A stretch of DNA of 64,000 nt from the NCBI RefSeq assembly GCF_963676685.1, contig NC_092345.1:30155585-30219584 (forward strand), in the 5' to 3' direction. Source of the stretch: Mytilus edulis (Eukaryota > Mollusca > Bivalvia > Mytilida > Mytilidae). The first letter of the stretch is position 1. The number at the start of each line of letters is the position of its first letter. The notes beneath the pieces were generated by a model. The model was not told the origin of the DNA. It saw nothing but the letters and a program-made list of their open reading frames with translations, and made no database searches. The position numbers and the translations under genes are program-made. Shown piece after piece: positions 57,801 to 64,000 of this stretch.

Positions 57801-59386
57801 CCTTCAACAATGAGCACAGCATCTTATTTATACAACCAGGTGCTCAGTTTTTTACAGTAAAACCTGCGCCAAGCATCAAATACAATATGGTTTATCTCTA
57901 TTCAAATGCAAAATGAACAATCAGTAAATTTCAGTAACATTTTCGTTATAAAATGTCATAAAATAAAAATTCCTTGGAATGATTAACTTAACAAGTTGAA
58001 TTCATACATATGCTTCCTGCATCAATTTGAATTATAAACACTGGGCATTTACAGGCTTCTTCAGTCTACATTGGAATGCAATAAAATAAGATAAAAAAGA
58101 ACATTTTTAGTTGAAAAAATGTTGGTTTTTTTTTTAGTTATTATTGAATAATATGATATTATTTATAGTTCTATATGGGGGTCAACAGAGAAAACCAAAA
58201 CTGTATTGTGTGTAGACGGCTTTCAAGGTTGACAAAATTGCCATATTTGTCCTATAAGATTTTAAAGAAATTCATGACCGCCATGGTTTTGATTTCACTT
58301 AAACATATACATTATATAGGTTGGGCATTTATGTTCTTATTTTACCCCTGGCTGTGGCTCAGGATAAAAAACAATTGAATAAAAATTGAAACATGTTAAA
58401 GGAAAACAAATATGGCCGCAATTGATTATTTCTTAGGTGTTCCTATAAATATGTATATACAATGTATTCACAAATAAAATTTTATATTTCAACAATTTTC
58501 AACACATATTTTTAAAATATTAAATTAAAATTTGTTCAGAGAATGTTCATGGTATACTTTCAATTGATTCATGCATATTTTATTTCAGATTCCTGCAGTT
58601 CTAGAGTTGAATGTTGGAGGACAAATTTTTCATACAACATTGGAGACAATTACAAAGTACCCAGAATCCTTCTTAGGTGCCATGTTTAGTGGTCGTCACA
58701 AAGTAAATTTGGACAACAAAGGTCGATATTTCATAGATAGAAATGGTGATCATTTTGAACATATTTTAGAATTTCTAAGAGATGACACATACTTACCTCC
58801 TAAGGGTGTTGTTGTAGAAGTTTTTCGTGATGCCGATTACTTTGCTATTGCAGCTCTACGAGATAAATTACTCCAACTACCACCTCTGTATCCATTTTAT
58901 GGCAATAGACCAGACCCAATAGAAAATTACATCGAAATAAAAGAAAGTGTTTTGGAAGCAGCTTATGACTTCCAAAAAGCCACAGCACATGGACAGACAG
59001 TGGTTCATCTAATTTATCTAAATGAACAACAGCCAGAAGGTGGTATAGGTTTTGTTTTTTACAATGAACGCCACCATATGTTAGATTTTGCTGTACCTTT
59101 TGATGGAGGCGACAATACACAAATGATTGACGCATACAATAAAGACTCGGAAGATTTCCCAATGACGATTCCTCTGAAGGTTAGCAACAAACATCAAGCA
59201 CTTTCGATCTCAAACTGTATAATGCATGATTTAACAAAACAAGGATTGGATATTACATTAGAAAATGAAGACTGTACCACTGAGGGATCTGAGACAGTGT
59301 TTGGATTTACAACAAAGAAGTATGGTGAAATGGAATGTAAACCTTGTTACTGTCATAGTAAATTTACATTTTCATGGTCAAAATGA
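42829..59386 (+). CDS. KCTD-family BTB/T1 protein with Arg/Ser-rich N-terminus (five-exon model)
   Basis: Coding exons: 42829-42861, 46679-46770, 55946-56020, 56658-56700 and 58589-59386. All join in frame with GT donors and AG acceptors (phases 0, 2, 2, 0) to give 346 residues. The ATG has a G at -3 and +4 and an in-frame TAG 18 bases upstream. Residues 1-81 form a low-complexity region rich in Arg-Ser pairs (SRDERSRSRSPYHRR), like SR-type or nuclear-localising tails. The BTB/T1 domain spans ~84-178 (LELNVGGQIFHTT, GAMFSGRH, GRYFIDRNGDHFEHILEFLR, DADYFAIAALRDKL). The C-terminal domain ~185-346 ends CYCHSKFTFSW. The order and signatures resemble KCTD7/KCTD14, whose relatives oligomerise and act as Cullin-3 adaptors; that function is inferred. 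Donor 2 (CAGgtcatt) is weak. The small exons are predicted by eye. Introns are 3.8, 9.2, 0.64 and 1.9 kb. Confidence 0.75.
42959..43019. repeat. Perfect 29 bp hairpin with 3-base loop
   Basis: 42959-42987 (ATCACAGGCACTTGTTTCTA...) is the exact reverse complement of 42991-43019, separated by CCT. It lies in intron 1, ~100 bp after exon 1, next to a 20+ base T run. Confidence 0.9.
43150..43243. mobile_element. 3' end of a GGGAGC-type TIR element
   Basis: The end reads CCACTATAAGTTAAATGGTT then GCTCCC and TTA, the same layout as the right end of 36186-36487 (AAATGGTAGCTCCC CTA). No matching left end was found. Confidence 0.45.
43490..43632 (+). repeat. ~62 bp direct duplication
   Basis: TAGTATATAGAAATAATATT and TATGTTCGGTAAGTA occur twice, 62 bp apart, with CATGTAGTCTTGAT after each. 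Confidence 0.85.
44019..44181. mobile_element. hAT-like MITE, G-run subtype, 5 bp duplication
   Basis: CAGTGGCGGATCCAG at 44019 and CTGGATCTGCCCCTG ending at 44181 are inverted ends. GAATA at 44014-44018 and 44182-44186 is a perfect 5 bp duplication. The interior repeats TTGGAACCCCC(C)TTTTT three times and has a 17-base G run at 44035. The frames at 43905-44090 and 44100-44300 come from this element. Confidence 0.88.
44356..44604. mobile_element. GAGG-ended TIR element with GGAGAAAGGAG subrepeats
   Basis: GAGGGGGAGGACAGGGG at 44356 is exactly inverted as CCCCTGTCCTCCCCCTC ending at 44604. CCCTTT at 44350-44355 and 44605-44610 is a perfect 6 bp duplication. The interior is polypurine, made of GGGAGAAAGGAG-type units, with a short pyrimidine-rich ATATCTCTCC core and an inverted partner (AGGAGATGTTC). 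Confidence 0.85.
45060..45660. repeat. Degenerate bivalve repeat (GGACAATAACTC type)
   Basis: GTTGGACAATAACTCTAAAA and GGGGGGATTTTCCAGTTTTT recur, diverged, at about 59815, 59975 and 60222 (GTTGGACAATAATTCAAAAG, GGGGGATTTTCCTGTTTT). Non-coding. Confidence 0.5.
46386..46510 (+). pseudogene. Protein-like fragment, probable LINE C-terminus
   Basis: Frame 3 of the segment after TTGTATTACAG gives NEVSNEEQFKYLLCQHPRK, then TAKYLLQAFSKRKNF and a stop. An ordered series ending in FSKRK before a stop resembles the tail of many LINE polyproteins. The upstream AG could serve as a splice acceptor into intron 1, but phase and the stop do not fit the KCTD-like model. The overlapping 77-codon frame at 46389 is the weaker alternative. 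Confidence 0.45.
46931..47072 (+). repeat. 29 bp tandem repeat, about 5 copies
   Basis: Unit AACTCATGACCCTGTTCACA plus GAGGCTTTT. One unit has AACAAATGA in place of AACTCATGA; the others are identical. It lies in intron 2, 160 bp after exon 2. Confidence 0.92.
48490..52464. mobile_element. 4 kb TIR element carrying two opposed ~163 bp satellite arrays
   Basis: CCGGTGTCATATGGTATTTT at 48490 is inverted as AAAATACCATATGACACCGG ending at 52464. The left shoulder (48510-48650) has short CCATGGTAAATTGAACCCC repeats. From ~48930 to ~51390 about ten to eleven ~163 bp units face one way (GGGGGGTCAAAATACCATGG, CTTTTCCAGCAAGTTTAATA, ACTACTTATTGGTGTATTC). From ~51400 to ~52290 about six related, diverged units face the opposite way (CCATGGTATTTTGACCCCCC, GCGGTATATTGAACCCCCTA). 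Every unit carries TIR-like GGTATTTTGA and CCCC words. There is no reading frame. It sits inside an R6 repeat in KCTD-like intron 2, and CCGG may be the target duplication. Confidence 0.88.
50449..51231 (-). mobile_element. 5'-truncated Penelope-like element inside the satellite
   Basis: Reverse complement of the 3' end of the 32 kb element: its 3' terminus is at 50446-50449 (ATAAAATTGAGAATGG), then the whole 3' UTR, then the last ~45 codons up to GAATACTGACACCT at about 51231. The satellite stops at GTTTAATA and resumes at (A)CATACAAA, so no bases of the unit are lost and no duplication is visible. Confidence 0.9.
52898..54844 (+). mobile_element. R6 mussel repeat, nearly complete copy
   Basis: TATACGACCGCA at 52898 is inverted as TGCGGTCGTATA ending at 54844, giving 12 bp ends. 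It holds the same ordered paragraphs as the interrupted copy, plus an ATTGCACAATATTGTG region duplicated at 54150-54320. The 141-codon minus-strand frame 53689-54114 contains repeated Phe-Glu-Asn phrases only because the DNA paragraphs repeat; I do not regard it as a gene. Confidence 0.75.
54885..55164. mobile_element. TIR element with ~42 bp arms
   Basis: GGGAGATCAAACGAAACCCG at 54885 is inverted at the right end as GTTTCGTTAGATCTCCC (ending 55164). The arms extend through TTTGAGGTCACATGTGAGTG and its exact reverse. It sits 40 bp after the end of R6. The frame 54790-55062 crosses it and is not a gene. Confidence 0.75.
55657..55857. mobile_element. GAGG-ended TIR element with AAATCCCGA subrepeats
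   Basis: GAGGGGGGATAGGA at 55657 is inverted as TCCTATCCCCCCTC ending at 55857. ATTTAT at 55651-55656 and 55858-55863 is a perfect 6 bp duplication. The interior is a run of AAATCCCGA and GTCCCGA words with A-rich spacers. It lies 88 bp before exon 3 of the KCTD-like gene, close to the branch-point region. Confidence 0.88.
56657..56661 (+). promoter_or_regulatory. Tandem NAGNAG splice acceptor, exon 4
   Basis: The intron ends CTTTCAGCAG. Use of the first AG (exon from 56658) gives His-Arg at the junction; use of the second (exon from 56661) gives Gln. Both keep the reading frame, so two isoforms differing by one residue are predicted. Confidence 0.6.
57690..57835 (+). repeat. R5 SINE-like repeat in intron 4
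   Basis: AAGATATGGTATGATTGCCA, GACCAAATGACATTGAAATT and CACTGTACGGCCTTCAACAA mark R5. AGCTCTCCACAAG is present three times in tandem, an expansion not seen in the other copies. The frames 57701-57916 and 58175-58378 are not supported as genes. Confidence 0.65.
58589..59386 (+). CDS. KCTD-like terminal exon (BTB/T1 and C-terminal domain)
   Basis: The acceptor TTTATTTCAG precedes IPAVLELNVGG; the frame runs 265 codons to TGA. The phase-0 start means the BTB domain and C-terminal domain are encoded by one exon. The BTB signature is complete: LNVGGQIF at the start, FSGRH, then RYFIDRNGDHFEHILEFLRD. The C-terminal part has spaced acidic and Cys residues (ENEDCTTEG, CKPCYCHS). Base composition is visibly higher in GC than the surrounding introns. 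The frame could start at ATG 58571, but those 18 bases are intronic pyrimidine-rich sequence ending in the acceptor. The reverse-strand frame 58845-59162 is a shadow. Confidence 0.92.
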   Translation: MPAVLELNVGGQIFHTTLETITKYPESFLGAMFSGRHKVNLDNKGRYFIDRNGDHFEHILEFLRDDTYLPPKGVVVEVFRDADYFAIAALRDKLLQLPPLYPFYGNRPDPIENYIEIKESVLEAAYDFQKATAHGQTVVHLIYLNEQQPEGGIGFVFYNERHHMLDFAVPFDGGDNTQMIDAYNKDSEDFPMTIPLKVSNKHQALSISNCIMHDLTKQGLDITLENEDCTTEGSETVFGFTTKKYGEMECKPCYCHSKFTFSWSK

Positions 59387-60044
59387 GGTGATGATATGTA
59401 CAACAAAAACAAAGAAATATGTTAACAGTGTATTACTGTTATACTAAATTTACATTTTATTGCTCAAAGTGAGGTGAAGATACAACAAATAGATCTTATA
59501 GTTCTTCAAGAATGTTTGTACATTGTACGTGTATGTTGAAAACTAACATATAAAGGAGAAAAAAATATTAGTGTTATAAGATCATTACTTTATTATATAT
59601 CAATCTCTATTTATTTTTAAATGGTAACTGAGTAGTAGAAAGAGACAACTTATTCTTTATTAGATAAACTGAACATATAACAATTCAGATAAAAAGTTTT
59701 TTCATAAATTCATTGAGAAAATACTGTAAATTCAGAAATAATTGCTTGTTTTTTTTATATGCCCGTTTTTGAGATGTATTATGGTATACCGTTGTCCATG
59801 GCATATGTTCGTCTGTTGGACAATAATTCAAAAGCAATTTAACCAATTTGCAAGAAACTTCTGTGAATTGTTTATATCTATTGTCAGTATTGACATGAGC
59901 TATCTTTCATTTTTTTAATCAATTTAAGATTTTTCTTTTCTGAGTTTTTATTGAGTTTAATTCATGAAAAAAAGGGGGATTTTCCTGTTTTCAGACAATA
60001 ACTCAAAAATTTCATAATAAAAACCATTTGCCAATGTAATAAGA

Positions 60045-60204
60045 AGAATAACTAATCAAAGAATTCATATATTGAAAAATTTTCAACTTGTGACTACCCA
60101 ACACTGATAATTAACTCATGAGCTACTTCCATTCGTGAATTAATGTGTTGTTAGGTCACTTGTTGAATATTTTTCTATATTTGAATTCTTTGATTAGTTA
60201 TTCT
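60045..60204. mobile_element. Foldback MITE in 3' flank
   Basis: AGAATAACTAATCAAAGAAT at 60045 is inverted as ATTCTTTGATTAGTTATTCT ending at 60204. Pairing continues for ~40 bp per arm. Confidence 0.8.
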
Positions 60205-60338
60205 ATAATTATTCATTTAAAAAAGGGGGGGTTTTCCAGTTATCGGAAAATAATTCAAAAAAGCTTTCAGCAATTTTGATGAAACTTCACTTTTTAATGG
60301 AATGTACTGAATACAAAATGGAAAGAAATTTTATTCTT

Positions 60339-60344
60339 AATAAA
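60339..60344 (+). terminator. Candidate poly(A) signal AATAAA
   Basis: An AATAAA about 950 bp after the KCTD-like stop codon; another lies at 60887-60892. AT richness makes chance matches likely. Confidence 0.25.
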
Positions 60345-60584
60345 GCATGTATTTAATATAAAATCTTACGTATACCTTATAATTCAAAGTGAGAACAGTT
60401 TATTTGGTTAATGTTTAGTGCTTCAGAAAATGTTAATATGTCAAGATTTATTAGTACTTGTTTAGATATAATACAGGATATTTGCATTAAAAAAACATGT
60501 AGTAGAGATGTATAATCTATTTGTTATGTACTGGTATTAGAAAGGGTTAATATTCTATTGGATTTATTGTCAAACACAATCTGC

Positions 60585-60745
60585 CAGTGTTCTCCTCAGG
60601 GCCTTTAAGCACTATGGTACCCTGGTGCTATTTTGGAGGATTCTATAATGAAATGTAAAGGGGTGAGGGTGCTATATTTTTTGGAAAACCAGTGCTATAA
60701 TGTTAATTTCCATGGTGCTATATGAATATTCTGGGGAGAACATTG
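60585..60745. mobile_element. MITE with CAGTGTTCTCC ends
   Basis: CAGTGTTCTCCTCAGG at 60585 and CTGGGGAGAACATTG ending at 60745 are inverted ends. The interior repeats GGTGCTAT several times. A fragment (CAGTGTTCTCTGCAGG) is at about 56235 in intron 4. Confidence 0.75.
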
Positions 60746-61254
60746 CATCTTGTATGGAGTATAGTTATATATTCAATTATTTTCAGTGTAATGTATCTTA
60801 CAAATTAGTTGAAATTACTGTAAAATTAATACTATATATATATATATATACATGTATATGAAGGTAAATGGGTTCTTAAATTAGATACAATAAACTATTC
60901 TTATTCTCATATTATTAGTATTATACTGATGGATGTTAAGCAGTCATTAATCAATCAATTTCTTGTTTGTTATAACCAATGTAACATCACTCATATATAA
61001 TATTTCAATGGCCTTTGATTGACAGACTTCCAACTTTTGGGGAGATTTAGAGATTGGCAAGGGGAAAATACAATGGTCTTTTCTTGAAGGCTGTATGTTG
61101 ACCTACATATTTCTGGGTTTGTGTTGTTGTTTTGCTGTCTCCATTTGCTATACCCCATGTCTACATCTATTCATTCAATTGTGTTTTTGTCATAATTGAT
61201 AATTGGCAAATATGCAATTAGAGACCAACAACTTCAATTAGATATGTGCTATGC

Positions 61255-61830
61255 TCTCAATATATCATTTTCTCATTGAAAATGAGGTCACAATCTGATG
61301 AACTATGTAAGACAGACATGTACAACACCTTGTAATTATTTCATTCACAAGAAACAGATCAAACCACAAAATCTTTACACTGACCAATGAACCATGAAAA
61401 TGAGGTCGAGGTCATATATGAACAATGCCAGACAGACATGAAAACTTTACATCATTTCATACACCATATACCACAACCACACAAACTAAACATTGTCTAA
61501 TGAACCATAAAAAAATGGTGTCAAGGTCAGATGACATCTGTCAGTTCAACATGTACACCTTACAATCATAACATACACCAAATACAGTAGACCTATTGAT
61601 TGCAGTATCTGAAATATGTACATAGTCAAGTGGAAACTGCCCGACAGGCATAAGAACATACTGGTATATGAAAATAAAACTTCATAACATAAGGCATCTA
61701 ATACAAAGTATGAAGCATCCAGGTCTTCAACCTTCTGAAATATTAAGCTTTTAAGTAATTAGCTGATGTAGCAGAAGATCGCTATCCCTATGTTTAGCTT
61801 TGTGACAGAAGTTGCAAGCCAGACAAAAAC
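61255..61830 (+). repeat. Degenerate repeat with GAAAATGAGGTCAAGGTCA paragraphs
   Basis: AAAATGAGGTC phrases recur at ~110-150 bp spacing (61279, 61398, 61520), each followed by an ACAGACATG-like word. It ends near AAGCATCCAGGTCTTCAACC and GTTGCAAGCC, an order I recall from bivalve genomes. Confidence 0.55.
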
Positions 61831-62089
61831 CAAATGAAAACTGATTTGAAAATTTTCGTTCCATTCAATTTTAAGACTAGTCAAAATCATACTACAGTAG
61901 TAAGTTCTATCTATGGACACAAAATAAGAGAACAGAAACATGTCAAAGTGAGTTCCAGGAAAGGTTGGCTTTTAGAGAAGTTTGGCTGACATGTTATAGA
62001 CTGTTTTGAGTCTATGCTCTCAAATATTTTCACCAACTGGCCATGGGCACTTTTAAAACAAGAGTGCCTTCTTTACTAACCATTGATAT

Positions 62090-63080
62090 TATGTTGATAG
62101 TCCTAAATATGAAGCTTTACTACAACTATCACATAAACTTAACATAATCCAAGAAAATGAGGTCAAGGTCATATAAACCAAACGAGAAATACATATACTC
62201 CTTACAATCATTCAATACACCAAAATATAGTTGACCTATTGCTTATAGTTTCTAAGCAACAGACAAAACCAAGAAAACTAAACATTGACTAATGAACTAT
62301 GAAAATGAGGTCAATGTCAGATAAACCATGTCTGGCAGACATGTTCAGCTTACAATTCTTTCATACAACAAATATAGTTTAACAATTGCTTATCATTAAA
62401 GAAATCAAAACAGACCAAAATGTCAAAAACTGAACACTGAGCATAAACTGTGAAAATGAGTTCCAGGTCAAATAATTCCTGCAACTGACATGTTCATCAT
62501 AAAATATTTTCATATACCAAATATAGTAGACCTATTGCATATACATTTGTAGTATTAAAAACTAGATGTGTCAAAGCAACAGGAATATCCCCGTCTCAAA
62601 AGGTTGAAAAATCTGCAATTTCAATAACACATGTGGAAACAAACAAGATGGTAGTCTCACATATCAAAAATCAGCTCAAAATCTGGAGGCGTATAGAAAA
62701 AAAGTCTGTGTAACTGTGATTTTCAACAATTTTCAAAGTTGAAAACCCTTAATTTTCGCAAAAATTAGAAGAGCAGAACAAAACTGAACTTGATTTGTAA
62801 CTCACATACCAAAAATCAGCCCAACATCTGAAAGAGTTTAGAAAAAAACTCTGTATAATGGTTTGTTGCGGAATGATGGAATTTTGGAATTAGGGAATTT
62901 CAGAATTACAGAATTTCGGACAAGGGTAAAACTATATGGCACCGACAACTTCTTTGCGGGGCAATAGAAAGAGACCCAAACTAAAAAACTTATCTTTGAC
63001 CACTGAACCATGGAAATGAGGTCAAGGTCAGATGACACCTGCCAGATGGAAATGTACACCTGATGTTGAATGTATACACA
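62090..63080 (+). repeat. Second GAAAATGAGGTCAAGGTCA repeat block
   Basis: Phrases recur at about 62155, 62302, 62455 and 63015. Between 62570 and 62960 a different repeat is inserted (ACATACCAAAAATCAGCCCA and TATCAAAAATCAGCTCAAAA, two copies). No gene; the minus-strand frame 62838-63200 is chance. Confidence 0.55.
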
Positions 63081-63630
63081 TAAATACAGACAGAACGCAA
63101 AAATCTTTGTGCTATCACAGACTTGGCACCTAAAAGCTGCAATTCCATGTATAGTATATATTACTGACTTAAGGTCTACAATCGTGACAATAAGGCTCAA
63201 TTACAACTCATTTAAAAATACAAAATGTTTTCATGACGTTTTAAAATGAACATAGATCTTATAAAATATATTAAAACAAAGCATCATAATATTCTTAAAA
63301 TAATATAACAAATATATCACAGATAATAGCTTGCTTTCATCATTAGTTCCCCAGTAATCCAAGTCAGGTCCATCAATTTGCTTTGGTACATAGTATTTCC
63401 TAAGCATTTATACATTTTACATATGGTTTAATAAATTTAGAGTATTTGTCTTGCAAAATGTCTTTTTGTTATTAAATATACAGTTGAAATGAACTCTCCA
63501 ACTTCATTTTTATATGCAGACATAATCATGATCCTACGACAATAAATAAATCACTGCACTTTTTTTTACCAAATAAATGGCCTTAGTGCACTGTACATTT
63601 GTAATTTAAAAAGTTTTGAACTTTTATCAA

Positions 63631-63694
63631 ATGTTATCTTTTTCATTGAAAGCGCCTATGTCTTTCAAAAAATACTTTAAAAAAACAAGTACAG
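63631..63694 (+). other. Orphan exon-like segment with strong splice donor
   Basis: ATG at 63631 (and a second at 63658) opens a frame ending in MSFKKYFKKTST, then ACAG followed by GTAAGT, a consensus 5' splice site. If real it would be a first coding exon whose continuation is outside the window. I do not recognise the peptide. Confidence 0.3.
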
Positions 63695-64000
63695 GTAAGT
63701 GTATTTTTCTAATTTGTTTGTATTTTGAAATAAAAATCTTCAACCGGTTTTTAAAAGAAATAATTCCAGCTGTTTCAGTTCTTTTGTTCATAGTGAAAGG
63801 TATTCAAAGATATAAAAATATACTCATTAGCTAACAATCTTCTTAATTATCAACTTTCATGCAACACATCAACCAGCTTAGCATATTTCAGAATGTCTAA
63901 TCAAATAGTGGTTTTACTTAGAAGGAAGACAAATACATAAAAGTAATGATATTGTTTTGACAAATCATTCACAGAGACAGCAAATTACACCAGTTTATGA

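Noticed and set aside
58175..58378. 67-residue hydrophobic protein in intron 4
   Set aside because: Short, no homology I recognise, and inside an intron of a well supported gene model.
58845..59162. 105-codon minus-strand frame
   Set aside because: Shadow of the KCTD-like terminal exon.
62838..63200. 120-codon minus-strand frame
   Set aside because: Lies across two dispersed repeats with no conserved domain.

Overview
This is a 64 kb piece of AT-rich, repeat-dominated animal nuclear DNA. Several dispersed repeats are, from memory, typical of marine mussels (Mytilus) and related bivalves, so I infer a mytilid bivalve; no database was searched. There is no bacterial gene organisation, rRNA, confident tRNA or CRISPR array. 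Almost all open reading frames over 60 codons are chance frames or decayed transposon proteins.

Layout. 1-3.6 kb: a decayed Penelope-like reverse transcriptase (RT) remnant and unassigned DNA. 3.6-16.8 kb: dispersed repeats and non-autonomous elements with terminal inverted repeats (TIRs), including a 2.1 kb element at 3968-6095 and a 0.48 kb element at 14236-14717. 16.8-31.6 kb: copies of one LINE family; a minus-strand LINE lies inside a plus-strand copy, and other elements lie inside it. 31.6-33.8 kb: a Penelope-like element with a 371-codon RT frame. 34-42.6 kb: a second LINE type carrying a TIR element, a compound tandem array, a mosaic repeat with a nested hAT-like element, and two CTTA-type microsatellites.

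42.8-59.4 kb, plus strand: the only convincing host gene, a five-exon model for a 346-residue BTB/T1-domain protein of the KCTD family, closest by eye to KCTD7/KCTD14, with an unusual Arg/Ser-rich N-terminus. Its 9.2 kb second intron contains a nested stack: a mussel repeat beginning TATACGACC interrupted by a 4 kb TIR element made of two opposed ~163 bp satellite arrays, one of which is itself interrupted by a truncated Penelope-like element. 59.4-64 kb: 3' flank, MITEs, degenerate repeats and one orphan exon-like segment.

The main novelty candidate is a recurring architecture. Several TIR elements unrelated in sequence (3968-6095, 14236-14717, 36186-36487, 42349-42573, 44356-44604, 48490-52464, 55657-55857) consist of G-rich or palindromic TIRs enclosing short tandem motifs, often echoing the TIR, and most have identifiable target-site duplications. 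Three of them share GAGG termini and 6 bp duplications. I suggest they are related non-autonomous foldback elements whose interiors are turned over by minisatellite expansion.
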